A DNA stretch of 64,000 nucleotides from DATAWK01 sp036267255 (GTDB lineage: Bacteria; Acidobacteriota; Terriglobia; Terriglobales; Acidobacteriaceae), in NCBI GenBank assembly GCA_036267255.1, contig DATAWK010000036.1, positions 1-64,000 of the forward strand. Reading direction: 5' to 3'. Below the pieces are notes generated by a model. That model did not search any database and had not been told where the DNA came from. It was given only the letters and a program-made list of their open reading frames with translations. The first letter of the stretch is position 1, and each line of letters opens with the position of its first letter. Positions 8,441 through 18,112 of the stretch are shown here, piece after piece. A program made the translations under genes and the position numbers.

Positions 8441-9286
8441 TTACGAGGTATAGAACTGCGCCATGTTGCGGAATTTTTTTTGCCGCTGCGCCACCAGTTC
8501 GTCGATGGGCAGCCGCTTGAGGTCGATCAAATTCCGCTGCAGCACTTCATCGAGCAGTTCCGCTGCCGCTGCCGGATTTTCGTGCGCGCCTCCGGTTGGT
8601 TCCGGCACGACGGCATCGACGCAACCAAGGCTCAGCACATCTTTGGGTGAGGTGCGCAGCGCCTCCGCTGCGAGTGCGCGCTTGCTGGCATCGCGCCACA
8701 TGATAGAGGCGCAGGCTTCCGGCGAAATGACCGAATAGGCGGCGTTCTCCAGCATCAAGACGCGATCGGCAACGGCAATGGCCAAAGCGCCGCCGGAACC
8801 GCCTTCCCCGGTGATGGTCGCGATGGTGGGCACACGCAGGCGGGCCATTTCACGCAGGTTGCGGGCGATGGCTTCGGCCTGACCGCGTTCCTCGGCGCCC
8901 AAACCGGCGTTGGCGCCGGTGAGATCGATGAAGGTGAAGACAGGACGGCTAAATTTCTCGGCAATCTTCATGGCGCGGAGAGCCTTGCGATAGCCTTCCG
9001 GATTGGGCATGCCAAAGTTGCGATGGACCTTTTCCTTGGTGGTGCGCCCCTTCAGATTGGCGATCACCAGAACCTCTTCGTCGTGGAAGCGGGCCATTTG
9101 ACAGGTCATCGCGTGATCGTCGCCAAAGGCGCGGTCGCCGTGAATCTCACTGAGGTCGGTGAACAGGTTGGCGATAAAGTCCATAGGATAAGGACGCTGC
9201 GGATGCCGCGCCAGCTCCGTCTTCTGCCAGGCAGCGCTATTGAGCTCTGCTGACGCCTCGTTTGCTTTTGCTGCAGAAATTTCCAT
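8441..9286 (-). CDS. accA: Acetyl-CoA carboxylase carboxyltransferase subunit alpha
   Basis: About 281 residues. It carries the family blocks HPQRPYPMDFI, DRAFGDD, NFGMPNPEGYRKALR, FIDLTGANAGLGAEERGQ and the oxyanion region TGEGGSGGALAIAV. With AccD it transfers CO2 from carboxybiotin to acetyl-CoA, the first committed step of fatty acid synthesis, in the cytoplasm. ATG 9286 has AGGAC five bases upstream, and a TAGAAT hexamer lies at 9306-9311 on the minus strand. Longer in-frame starts exist, but the homologous region begins near this ATG. No accD, accB or accC is adjacent. Confidence 0.95.
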   Translation of the reverse strand: MEISAAKANEASAELNSAAWQKTELARHPQRPYPMDFIANLFTDLSEIHGDRAFGDDHAMTCQMARFHDEEVLVIANLKGRTTKEKVHRNFGMPNPEGYRKALRAMKIAEKFSRPVFTFIDLTGANAGLGAEERGQAEAIARNLREMARLRVPTIATITGEGGSGGALAIAVADRVLMLENAAYSVISPEACASIMWRDASKRALAAEALRTSPKDVLSLGCVDAVVPEPTGGAHENPAAAAELLDEVLQRNLIDLKRLPIDELVAQRQKKFRNMAQFYTS

Positions 9287-9533
9287 CACAAGTCCTGAAA
9301 CTTTGATTCTATGGGTGCGAGCGATGCAAAACAACTGGGGATGAGGAACCGGTAGTCTGCATAGCGTTGTCTTCTTCACCCTGATTGTAAAAACTTGCAG
9401 CCTTCCCTTAGAAAATGCACCGGAGCAATTACCATCAGAAGCGAGCGCAGAGGGGTTCTTCGACGCTTCGCGCGAGTGCCCTGTCGGCAGCAGGCGTTGT
9501 TTGGTTGAATTCAGCGGAGAGTTGAGCGACCTG

Positions 9534-10142
9534 ATGTCCCATTTTTTTCGGGCTTTTTTACATTTTCTTTTCCATCTTGGATATTTCGGACCGCTGGTGA
9601 TGGGAGTGCTGGACTCCTCGTTCCTGGTGCTGCCCTTCGGAAACGATCTTCTGGTGGTCGGTCTGGTGGCACATCATCACGACGGGCTGCCGTTCTATGT
9701 AGTGTCGGCTGCGATCGGCTCCACGATTGGCGTTCTATTGCTGGCAGTGGTGGCTCGCCGGTTCGGCGAAAAAGGCATTGCGAAACTCGCCGGGCAAAAA
9801 CAATTTGACATGTTGAAGCGGCACATGGACAAGCGCGCTGGGTTTTTAATTGCGCTGGCCTGTGTTGCACCGCCGCCGTTTCCCTTCACCATGGTCATTG
9901 CCGCATCCGGTGCGCTGGGATATTCGTTCGTGCGATTGGCGATCATCGACTTCTTCGCGCGCAGCGTTCGATTTATTGTGCTTGGATTGCTGGCAATCAA
10001 ATTCGGGCGTCAGTTCCTGCGCATTGGCCAGTCGGAGCCATTTCTGTGGAGCATGTCGGTGTTTATTATTGTCTGCTTCGTGGCCAGCGGCATTTCTATC
10101 TGGCATTGGACACGCACGGCACGCGCAGGAAAGCAGGCGTGA
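9534..10142 (+). CDS. DedA-like VTT-domain (SNARE-associated) membrane protein
   Basis: About 202 residues. Hydrophobic helices alternate with the conserved motifs GVLDSSFLVLPFGNDLLVV, GSTIGVLLLAVVARRFGEKG and FTMVIAASGALGYSF. The pattern of re-entrant loops with E/D, G-x-x-x-G and R residues is that of VTT/DedA proteins, which act in phospholipid translocation and envelope homeostasis. The start is uncertain: ATG 9534 has only a distant GGAG, and TTG 9501 is also open. The stop lies four bases before the end of convergent dnaE, so the two genes must share or read through each other's terminators. Confidence 0.8.
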   Translation: MSHFFRAFLHFLFHLGYFGPLVMGVLDSSFLVLPFGNDLLVVGLVAHHHDGLPFYVVSAAIGSTIGVLLLAVVARRFGEKGIAKLAGQKQFDMLKRHMDKRAGFLIALACVAPPPFPFTMVIAASGALGYSFVRLAIIDFFARSVRFIVLGLLAIKFGRQFLRIGQSEPFLWSMSVFIIVCFVASGISIWHWTRTARAGKQA

Positions 10143-10146
10143 GCAG

Positions 10147-13100
10147 CTATTCAATCACGCGGACGGCGCCCTGGCCCATTAACTCTTCGACGCGTTCGAC
10201 AAAGGCTTTGTCGGCGGCGACGGTAAAGCCTGCCGGTTCCAGGACAACGAGAAAATCGTCCTTCTGTTCAAGATCGAGCAGCAGCTTGCCGGGACCGGGC
10301 GTAGCAACAATGAGTGCGTGCAGTTGCGCAAGGGTGAGTTCCGTAGCGCGATCCATGGCGACACGAATGCGCAGGCTGCCGGGCAGCTTGACCTTGACGT
10401 CTTCCAATGCACTGATGCTGTTGACGGCGAGCTTGGGTGCGGCATCCTCTTCGCCGCGCAGGATGCCGCGTGCGATGACCGGAACTTCCATCTTTAATTT
10501 TTCCGCGAGCTTTTTGTATGCCTCCGGAAAGCACATGATGTCGATTTTCCCCGAGAGATCTTCCAGCGTGCCCTGCGCGTAGAGGTCGCCTCTGCGCGAT
10601 TTAGCCACACGCACACCGGTCAGAATTCCGGCTACGGAGATTTCATTTTCTGTCTGTGCATCGCGCCGACCCGTGTTGGGAGCGGGCGTCATTTCCAGCG
10701 CGCGCTGCGTATCAATCACGCCGGGAAGGTTGCGCAGCTTCTCCGCATATTTATCCATCGGATGGCCGGAGACATAAAAGCCGAGAACTTCTTTTTCATT
10801 CTGCAGACGCATCGATTCTTCCCATTCGGGAACCTGCGGCAATGCGTCATGACTATTGGCGGCAGCGACGGGGCCATCGTTGAAGAGGCCGAAGAGCCCA
10901 TGCTGTCCGGCGGCGTGATCGCGCTGCGATTTCTGTGCGCGCTCCATTGCCTTATCCACAGCAGCGGCGAGAGCGGCACGCTGACCGAAACAATCGAAGG
11001 CGCCGGACTTGATGAGAGATTCCAGCACGCGCTTGTTCAGCAGACGCAGGTCGATGCGCTCGCAGAAATCAAAGAGCGACGTGAAGGGAAGATTTTCCTG
11101 CTGCGCTTTTTTGCGGGCCGCGAGGATGGATTCAATCGCGTTGCGGCCAACGTTCTTAATTGCAGCCAGACCGAAGCGGATGCCATTTCCATTCGGAGTA
11201 AAGTCGGCATCGCTGGTCAGCACATCGGGCGGCTCGACGGCGATGCCCATCTCGCGACACTCCTTGATGTACTTGACCACATTCTCCGGCTTACTGACTT
11301 CAGAAGTCAGCAGCGCGGACATAAATTCCATCGGATAGTGCGTCTTCAGATAGGCCGTGTGATACGCCAGCAGGGCGTAAGCTGCCGAGTGGGACTTATT
11401 GAATCCGTAGCCGGCGAAGCGTTCCATCTGATCGAAGATGTGAGCGATCGTTTTCTGCGGAAATTTTCGTTCTAGCGCTCCCTGCACAAAACGATCGCGC
11501 TGCTTGGCCATCTCGACAGGGTCTTTTTTACCCATGGCGCGGCGCAGAAGATCGGCTTCTCCAAGCGAATAGCCTGCCAGCACATTGGCAATCTGCATCA
11601 CCTGTTCCTGATACACGATGACGCCAAGGGTCTCCTTCAGAAGCGTTTCGAGTTCCGGCAGCTCATACTGCACTTCCTTGCGACCCCACTTGCGTTCGAC
11701 AAAGTCGTCGATCATCGCCATAGGCCCAGGGCGATAGAGCGCATTCAACGCCGTAAGATCCGCGACTGTCTCCGGCTTATAGCGGCGCAGAACATCGCGC
11801 ATACCGTCGGATTCAAACTGAAACACGCCGGAGGTCAGCGCGCGATGAAACACCTGCGCATAGGTTTGCTTGTCCTCGAGCGGAATCGTATCCATATCGA
11901 CCTTGACTCCGCGATTGACGCCTATGAGCCGAAGCGCCTCGTGAATCACTGTCAGCGCCGTCAGACCAAGAAAATCCATCTTGAGCAGCCCAATCTTCTC
12001 GATGGCTTTCATGTCATAGGCGGTGACAATTTCCTCGTTCTTGCTGCGGCTGAGCGGGACAAGATTGGTCAGCGGCTCTGGCGCAATGACGACTCCGGCA
12101 GCATGGACGCCTGCGCCGCGCGCCAAACCTTCCAGGCGACGCGCAGTATCGAGCAGTTCGCGAATTTGCGGATCCGCTTCGTAGAGTTGCTGCAACGGCT
12201 GCGATTCGGCAATCGCTTTATCGAGCGTGATGCCGATGGTCGGCGGAATAAGTTTCGCGATTTTGTCGACTTCGCCATAGGGCATGTCTAAGGCGCGGCC
12301 CACATCCTTGACGGCTGCCTTGGCCGCCATGGTATTGAAGGTGATGATCTGCGCAACCTGCTCGCGGCCATACTTGCGCGTCACGTAGTCGATGACCTCT
12401 CCGCGGCGGTTCATGCAGAAGTCGATATCGATATCCGGCATCGACACGCGTTCGGGATTCAGAAAGCGCTCAAACAGCAGGCTTGCCTGCAACGGATCGA
12501 TGTCCGTGATGCCCATGGCGTACGAGACGAGCGAACCGGTTGCCGAACCACGGCCCGGTCCCACGGGAATATCCTGCTCCTTCGCGTAGCGGATGAAATC
12601 CCACACGATCAAGAAGTATCCGGAAAATTTCATCTGCTGGATGCAATCGATCTCGCGCTGCAATCGCTGTTCGTATTCTTCCGTCGTGTGGCGCAAATGG
12701 CCGGCATTGCGGAGATGTTGCACCGACGTTTCCAGACGGTGGCGAAACCCCTCGCGACTGACCTTTTCAAAATAGCTGTCGATGGTGAAGCCGGGGGGCA
12801 CATCGAACTGCGGAAAAGAATTGGCGACCTTGTTGATCTTCATGTTGCAGCGCTCAACGAACTGCATGGTGCGCGCAACGACTTCAGGATTATGCGAGAA
12901 GACCTGCTCCATCTCCTCAGCAGTTTTCACGTAGAACTGATCGCCGTCAAAGCGAAAACGTTTGGCATCGTGGACGGACGCCCCGGTCTGCACGCAGAGG
13001 AGGACATCGTGCGCGTGGTGGTCGTCATGATTGATGTAGTGGCTGTCGTTGGTGGCGACAAGCGGAATGCCGAGGTCTTTTTCAAGGCGGAAGAGATCCG

Positions 13101-13659
13101 CGTGGATCTTTTTTTCCTGCTCCAGACCTTGATCCTGAATCTCCAGAAAGAAATTTCCGCGACCGAAGATGTCTTCATACTGCTTGGCGGTCGCGCGAGC
13201 GGAATCATAGTTGTCCTGCATCAGATACTGGCACAGCTCCCCGGCCAGACAACCGGAGAAGCCGATCAGCCCCTTGGCGTGCTCGGCTAAAAAGCGTTTA
13301 CTGATGCGCGGCTTGCGATAGAAGCCGTGCAGTGAGGCCTCGGACGTGATGCGAACCAGGTTACGATAACCCTCTTCGTTTTCCGCGATCACAAGCAGGT
13401 GGTTGTACTCGTCGCCCTGCGGATCGGCGCGATGGTCCTCTTTTTTGCAGACGTAGAGCTCACAGCCAAGGATGGGCTTGATGTCGTGCTTTTTGGCGGC
13501 GTCAAAAAGATGCACGGCGCCATAGATATTGCCGTGGTCCGTCATGGCGACGGCCTTCTGGCCCATGCCCTTTACGTGGGCGACCAGCTTTTCGATGTCA
13601 CACGCCCCGTCGAGCAGCGAATAGTCCGTGTGCAGATGGAGATGGGTGAATTCAGCCAT
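10147..13659 (-). CDS. dnaE: DNA polymerase III subunit alpha
   Basis: 1170 residues, the usual length for the DnaE1 type. The N-terminal PHP domain (HLHTDYSLLDGA, residues about 6-17) keeps its metal-binding histidines. The polymerase core has PDIDIDF with the catalytic aspartates at 411 and 413, and KMDFLGL with Asp562. A helix-hairpin-helix region (PGPMAMIDDF, GYGFNKSHSAAYA) and an OB-fold C-terminus with the beta-clamp contact follow. It is the replicative polymerase, and the intact PHP domain could support proofreading. There is no SD sequence at ATG 13659, but TAGAAT on the minus strand at 13672-13677 suggests a leader of only a few bases. It is a single gene. Confidence 0.97.
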   Translation of the reverse strand: MAEFTHLHLHTDYSLLDGACDIEKLVAHVKGMGQKAVAMTDHGNIYGAVHLFDAAKKHDIKPILGCELYVCKKEDHRADPQGDEYNHLLVIAENEEGYRNLVRITSEASLHGFYRKPRISKRFLAEHAKGLIGFSGCLAGELCQYLMQDNYDSARATAKQYEDIFGRGNFFLEIQDQGLEQEKKIHADLFRLEKDLGIPLVATNDSHYINHDDHHAHDVLLCVQTGASVHDAKRFRFDGDQFYVKTAEEMEQVFSHNPEVVARTMQFVERCNMKINKVANSFPQFDVPPGFTIDSYFEKVSREGFRHRLETSVQHLRNAGHLRHTTEEYEQRLQREIDCIQQMKFSGYFLIVWDFIRYAKEQDIPVGPGRGSATGSLVSYAMGITDIDPLQASLLFERFLNPERVSMPDIDIDFCMNRRGEVIDYVTRKYGREQVAQIITFNTMAAKAAVKDVGRALDMPYGEVDKIAKLIPPTIGITLDKAIAESQPLQQLYEADPQIRELLDTARRLEGLARGAGVHAAGVVIAPEPLTNLVPLSRSKNEEIVTAYDMKAIEKIGLLKMDFLGLTALTVIHEALRLIGVNRGVKVDMDTIPLEDKQTYAQVFHRALTSGVFQFESDGMRDVLRRYKPETVADLTALNALYRPGPMAMIDDFVERKWGRKEVQYELPELETLLKETLGVIVYQEQVMQIANVLAGYSLGEADLLRRAMGKKDPVEMAKQRDRFVQGALERKFPQKTIAHIFDQMERFAGYGFNKSHSAAYALLAYHTAYLKTHYPMEFMSALLTSEVSKPENVVKYIKECREMGIAVEPPDVLTSDADFTPNGNGIRFGLAAIKNVGRNAIESILAARKKAQQENLPFTSLFDFCERIDLRLLNKRVLESLIKSGAFDCFGQRAALAAAVDKAMERAQKSQRDHAAGQHGLFGLFNDGPVAAANSHDALPQVPEWEESMRLQNEKEVLGFYVSGHPMDKYAEKLRNLPGVIDTQRALEMTPAPNTGRRDAQTENEISVAGILTGVRVAKSRRGDLYAQGTLEDLSGKIDIMCFPEAYKKLAEKLKMEVPVIARGILRGEEDAAPKLAVNSISALEDVKVKLPGSLRIRVAMDRATELTLAQLHALIVATPGPGKLLLDLEQKDDFLVVLEPAGFTVAADKAFVERVEELMGQGAVRVIE

Positions 13660-13749
13660 GCGTCTGGCTTGATTCTATTCTTTGATGGCTGGAGCGTTGC
13701 GGATGGAAGCCAGGCGTGGCTGAGGAAAACATGGGCGAAACTCACTTTG

Positions 13750-15420
13750 CTAAGGAGTCTTTGGCCTAATTCGCACAACTTCCGGGGACAAGGGAAACGC
13801 ATTAAAATTTTCACGCAGTGTATTGGCATACTGAGGGTCAATTGCATAAAAGCCAACTGTACGGCTGTTAAATGCCACATTCCTCGGCAAATGCCAGGCT
13901 CCAATGAATATCCAGTTGCCTGGCAGCACACGTTGGACAACATCCCAATCTGTTTGCAGGATAGCGACACGGGCGCCTTGGGATTGGGCCCATTGATCCA
14001 ATTCTTTACTGGACATAAATTTGCCGTGCCCATGCATTGCCAGGAGCGGTTCTTCACTTCCCAATCCCACCAGATCCAATATCTTTGCATGGGAATAGTA
14101 GCTGATAGCGCCAATATCGTTTACGACGATAACGTCGTGGTCGTAATAATCTGAAATAAATCTGGCCATCTGAATGTGTTCCAAATAGCGGTCATGAGTC
14201 GCCTGGACGGGTTCCTTAAGTCCGTGATATGCACGGTAAGCAAAGGATGGCAGAACTGCGCCAGCCGCAAGCAGGCCGACTGCACTGTACGCCAGTGTCC
14301 GCTGCTGCGTCAGCAAATGATGTTTCCGTACGTGCGATACGAAATCCGCTCCGGCCAAACCACACGAGAGCAGGCCGAAACCGAATAGATAGCTCTCGTA
14401 ACGCATCAGCCAACCCGAGGGGGCCAAAGCCATTTGCTCAATACATACGAACAAAAACAAGGCAAGGAAGGTTTGCGTCTTCTCCCATAGACCGTGTGCG
14501 CTAAAACGAGCAAGAAAAATAGCTGCACTCAAAATCAGGATTGGGCGCAAAGTTGGGCCAGTCAGGGAATACCAAAGATGCAGCAAAGACCCGCCATCGA
14601 CCCCATAATTGATGGCTGCTTTTGCCAAGACAGAATAGGGTAACCAGAAAGGCGAATGCAGCATAGAAAACAGAGCGAAAAGCAATGGTGGAAGACCCGA
14701 GAAAATAGCAAAGAGCGCTGCTGCTCGAAGACGTCGGCGCCACAACAACCCAAGCAGGACTGGAAGGACCACGAACACTGTCTCGTATCGCAGCGCACAA
14801 GCGAAAAAAGCAGCGGCAAGCCAGCCGATCATTACGGATGTGGAGAGGGGCCTGTCTTTCGCTGTGCTGAGTACTTCGGCACTGAGTGCAGCCATTGCCG
14901 TTACAAAAAAAGTCTGGGCTGTATGCTCCATGCCTATCAAAACAAGATTCGGCAGGGACACGCAGAAAATCATGCCAACCTGTAGCAGCAGCCGATACCA
15001 TATTGGCGTTGCTGCAAACCATCGACAGATGATCCTGTCAGCCAGCACCAAAAACAAAACAGCAAAGATCAGGTTGAGAAATAACGGCAGAAGCAGATGC
15101 ACGCCGCATATACGCATGGCACAGGCCAGCAGCAGCGTCCATCCAGGAGAGGAGGAAGCACTGGAAAACTGATAGGGAGTGACACCCCAAACATGATGCT
15201 GAACCAAATTTCTGGCAATGGAAAGATGGATATACGTATCATCCAGCGGATAAACGAAGTGTCCCTCGTTTTGATGAACTACAAGACGACATTGCGCTCC
15301 AACCACGAGGAGCAAAATGCAAGCGCCTATCAGGCTGGGAATAATCGCATGAAAACGACTAGAGACAGGTTGATCGTCAGACTTTTCTGCTGGCACAGGC
15401 ATCGCAGGCTCTTGATTCAT
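13750..15420 (-). CDS. GT-C-like membrane glycosyltransferase
   Basis: 556 residues. After a short cytoplasmic N-terminus, a first helix (IIPSLIGACILLLVVGA) leads to a periplasmic loop with YPLDDTYIHLSIARNL. The paired acidic residues in that position are typical of the GT-C superfamily, whose members use polyprenyl-phosphate sugars. About ten further helices follow, then a soluble C-terminal domain from about residue 420 (VIVVNDIGAISYYSHAKILDLVGL). AGGAG precedes ATG 15420. The likely job is to add a sugar to an envelope glycan or protein, but donor and acceptor are unknown. The gene runs in the same direction as the nucleotidyltransferase upstream (gap 53 bases). Confidence 0.7.
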   Translation of the reverse strand: MNQEPAMPVPAEKSDDQPVSSRFHAIIPSLIGACILLLVVGAQCRLVVHQNEGHFVYPLDDTYIHLSIARNLVQHHVWGVTPYQFSSASSSPGWTLLLACAMRICGVHLLLPLFLNLIFAVLFLVLADRIICRWFAATPIWYRLLLQVGMIFCVSLPNLVLIGMEHTAQTFFVTAMAALSAEVLSTAKDRPLSTSVMIGWLAAAFFACALRYETVFVVLPVLLGLLWRRRLRAAALFAIFSGLPPLLFALFSMLHSPFWLPYSVLAKAAINYGVDGGSLLHLWYSLTGPTLRPILILSAAIFLARFSAHGLWEKTQTFLALFLFVCIEQMALAPSGWLMRYESYLFGFGLLSCGLAGADFVSHVRKHHLLTQQRTLAYSAVGLLAAGAVLPSFAYRAYHGLKEPVQATHDRYLEHIQMARFISDYYDHDVIVVNDIGAISYYSHAKILDLVGLGSEEPLLAMHGHGKFMSSKELDQWAQSQGARVAILQTDWDVVQRVLPGNWIFIGAWHLPRNVAFNSRTVGFYAIDPQYANTLRENFNAFPLSPEVVRIRPKTP

Positions 15421-15473
15421 CCAGAAACTCCTGATGCAAGTGTGCTAAGAGCCTGAGGTGAACCTGCCAACAG

Positions 15474-17336
15474 CTACCGAGATTTCAACTTAGGCTTGCC
15501 TTTAGGCTGCGATGAGGACTTCCTGGATAACTTCTTCTTCGGCACCGCGTTTTTGGCCACAACTTTTTTGCCAGCAGGCTTCTTTTTCGCCGGCGCTGAT
15601 TTGGCGGTTGATTTTGCAGCCGGCTTCTTTGTTGATTTTGCAGCCGCAGGTTTGGCTGCTTTCGGCGCGGGTTTCTTCGGGGCCGCTTTCTTTGGCGCTG
15701 TTTTGGCGGCTGGTTTTGCGGCTGGCTTCGACGCCGATTTGGCAGCAGGCTTGACTACGGACTTGGCAGCGGGTTTGGCTGGTACCTTTGCCGCTGGTTT
15801 TGCCGATGCGCCCTTGATCGTCCTGGCTGCAACGGCGGCTTTCGCGTCCGGTTTGGTTTCGGCCTTTTTGGCTGGCGCAGCTTTTGTTTTGGCGTCTGCT
15901 ACTGCCGGAGTGGCTGCGGCTTCGGCTGCGACGGTGCCCAAGGCAGCTGCGGCAGCGGCCGCTGCTTCCGCCTTGAGAACCTTGGCGGACTTCTTCTTAA
16001 CCTTAGGCGCCACGACACGCTTAACGGCGCGCGGACGGCGAATGATCACCGGCGGCGGCGGTGCTGGCGGAGAGAATGGCTCCAGGAATTTGCGGATGGC
16101 TTCTTCCGAAGGCAATTCGCCATCCATGAAGGCGAAGGTCATCTTGTCCTGTACTTCGGCGTAGTTTTCCAGGTCCGGCTTGATGCGCATCTCCTGCAGG
16201 ATGGCATAGGGAATTTTCTGGCGGGCTTCCGTCCATTTGGTAAAGAAGCTCTCGAAGCGAGACTGGATCGGTGCGCCTTTTCCGGTGAAAAAGAGCCAGA
16301 GAATACCTTCCGGCTTGGCGCTATGGAAGAGCTTCCAGGCCTGCGACGGCTTGGCAGCCTCTTTGGACAGCAGGTGCTTGGAAAATTCCTTGGCATCGTG
16401 GTCCAGCGCGGCAATATCGTGCACCATGCCTTTCCGCGAGAACAGCCGCTTGAGGGCGCTGAAATTGGCCGGGGACATTTTGGCCGTCAACTGTGTAAAG
16501 GCAGCCGCGGCGACCTCCGGATGCAGACCTGCCATCAGCAGCTGCACCTGCTTTTCATGGAGCTTCTGCAGACCGGCTGGGTCGGCACTGTGGTGCGTCC
16601 AGGCGGGGAAAAGGTGCTTCATCCAGCCTTCGGCTTCCAGTGCCTTCAGAATGACAAGAGCATCTTCTTCATAGGCAATCTCTTCCAGCTCATATCCGCG
16701 CTGGTGGGCCGTGGTGTGGCTGATGACATCCTCTGCCTTGGCATTGTCATACCGTGTCCTGGTGCGTTCCTCCATGACCCAGCCGGTGCGGGCCAGGAAG
16801 CGGATGGCACGTACCATGCGGATGGGGTCATTGAGAAATCCATAATTGTCGACGAGGCGAAGCTGCTGCGATTGGATGTCGGCGGTGCCGTTGAGCGGGT
16901 CCAGCATCAGACCATAGGAACCCTCGTTCAGCGAGAGCGCCATGGCGTTGGCCGTAAAGTCGCGGCGGCGCAGATCGTCCAGAATGCCCGCGGGTTTATA
17001 CTCCGGCTTGCCCGGCTTGGAAAAATGCTCCGTGCGCGTGCTGGATACCTCGATACGGGCACGCTGGTGGTAACGCAGGAAAAGGGTCTGCGAAGGCTCA
17101 TACTCGCCGGTCAGTTCAAAGCCGGCTTTCTCTAAATCTTTTAATAGTTTAAGAGCATTTCCTTGAACAGAAACATCAAGGTCGCGCACCGATGATCCGC
17201 TGACAATGTCGCGGATCGCACCACCTGTCAAATAGACAGTCATTTTGTGCGCACGCGCGATATCCGTAACTAAATTCAGCGCTTGCTTCTGATCGGTAGT
17301 AAGTTTGGTTTCGAGCAGGTGAGTGTAGTCGGGCAT
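15474..17336 (-). CDS. CCA tRNA nucleotidyltransferase / poly(A) polymerase family protein with histone H1-like tail
   Basis: 620 residues. The head (about 1-210) is class II nucleotidyltransferase: LTGGAIRDI with VRDLDVSV supplies the G-G...D-x-D metal site. RRRDFTANAMAL, NDPIRMVRAIRFLARTGW and the body helices follow the CCA-adding/poly(A) polymerase pattern. There is no HD domain. From about residue 430 the protein turns into a Pro hinge (PPAPPPPVIIRRPRAVKR), then about 190 residues of Lys/Ala/Pro repeats (KPAAKSxxKPAAK), as in histone H1. The tail should bind RNA or DNA without specificity. Whether the enzyme adds CCA or A-tails cannot be decided. No strong SD sequence is present. Confidence 0.85.
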   Translation of the reverse strand: MPDYTHLLETKLTTDQKQALNLVTDIARAHKMTVYLTGGAIRDIVSGSSVRDLDVSVQGNALKLLKDLEKAGFELTGEYEPSQTLFLRYHQRARIEVSSTRTEHFSKPGKPEYKPAGILDDLRRRDFTANAMALSLNEGSYGLMLDPLNGTADIQSQQLRLVDNYGFLNDPIRMVRAIRFLARTGWVMEERTRTRYDNAKAEDVISHTTAHQRGYELEEIAYEEDALVILKALEAEGWMKHLFPAWTHHSADPAGLQKLHEKQVQLLMAGLHPEVAAAAFTQLTAKMSPANFSALKRLFSRKGMVHDIAALDHDAKEFSKHLLSKEAAKPSQAWKLFHSAKPEGILWLFFTGKGAPIQSRFESFFTKWTEARQKIPYAILQEMRIKPDLENYAEVQDKMTFAFMDGELPSEEAIRKFLEPFSPPAPPPPVIIRRPRAVKRVVAPKVKKKSAKVLKAEAAAAAAAALGTVAAEAAATPAVADAKTKAAPAKKAETKPDAKAAVAARTIKGASAKPAAKVPAKPAAKSVVKPAAKSASKPAAKPAAKTAPKKAAPKKPAPKAAKPAAAKSTKKPAAKSTAKSAPAKKKPAGKKVVAKNAVPKKKLSRKSSSQPKGKPKLKSR

Positions 17337-17546
17337 GCCCTGTACGGGAACGGGTGAGCAGTGGGAGATCTAACCCGCTAACACCATTCTTTTCATATAG
17401 ATATGCGTCTGTTGATCGCATTACAACGGCTTTATCATAGCATGTTCACACAACAAATTCCATAAGAATGCACAATTTACGCTGCCTCTTCACTGCTTCA
17501 TGCGACAATCCAGATTTAGACCTCCTTCGCAAGAGCCTTGGCCTTC

Positions 17547-18029
17547 ATGTCGAGTAGAAAAAAGGTAATCGTTCGCAAGTTCAGCCGCGACTGGCAGTCC
17601 GGCTATGTGGAGCCGCAGGACTTTGTCCGCGAGGGTCGCCTGGAGCTGCTGGACCTGACCGGAAAAGTCTCCGGTATCGCGCTCCGGGAGATCAAGATGG
17701 TCTGTTTTGTTCGTGACTTTCTGACCACAGATCCGGCCAATCCGGAAAGGCTGGTGCGCCGCACTTTTTCTGCCCGGCCACGGTCGGCGGGCATCTGGAT
17801 TCGTCTGCACTTTCGCGATGGCGACCAACTGGAAGGCATCGCCAGCAATGACCTGACGCTGCTGGACCCGGACGGCATTCAGTTAACGCCCCCGGATACA
17901 CGCAGTAACACGCAACGGGTGTTTGTGCCACGCACGGCGCTGGAAGCGCTGCAGGTCGTGTCGGTCATCGGCAGCGGGACACGCCGGAAACTGGACGATG
18001 CCGGGCAAGAACACTTGTTCGCCAGCTAG
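17547..18029 (+). CDS. Conserved hypothetical protein with two similar beta-rich halves
   Basis: 160 residues, no signal peptide. I recognise no named function. Two halves look alike. The first is V-I-V-R-K-F...S-G-Y-V-E-P with L-E-L-L-D-L-T-G-K-V, ending in I-K-M-V-C-F-V-R. The second is I-W-I-R-L-H-F-R-D-G-D-Q-L-E-G with L-T-L-L-D-P-D-G-I, ending in F-V-P-R-T-A-L. Each could form a small five-stranded barrel of the Sm/Hfq or PilZ kind, so this may be a tandem-barrel protein. ATG 17547 is chosen over TTG 17538. It runs toward lpxD with an 83-base gap. Confidence 0.65.
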   Translation: MSSRKKVIVRKFSRDWQSGYVEPQDFVREGRLELLDLTGKVSGIALREIKMVCFVRDFLTTDPANPERLVRRTFSARPRSAGIWIRLHFRDGDQLEGIASNDLTLLDPDGIQLTPPDTRSNTQRVFVPRTALEALQVVSVIGSGTRRKLDDAGQEHLFAS

Positions 18030-18100
18030 GATTCTCCCGCGCGGCGACGATCTTTCCAGAACGTGGGGAAGCCTGCTGTCCCTCGATCCCATCGCTTCGC

Positions 18101-18106
18101 TACAAT
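18101..18106 (+). promoter_or_regulatory. -10 hexamer for leaderless lpxD transcript
   Basis: TACAAT ends exactly six bases before the lpxD ATG, with no SD sequence between. RNA would start at or next to the A of ATG. No good -35 is visible. Confidence 0.55.
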
Positions 18107-18112
18107 CGCTGC

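Noticed and set aside
16323..17135. 270-codon plus-strand open frame opposite the nucleotidyltransferase
   Set aside because: It is a shadow frame with no SD sequence and no family features.
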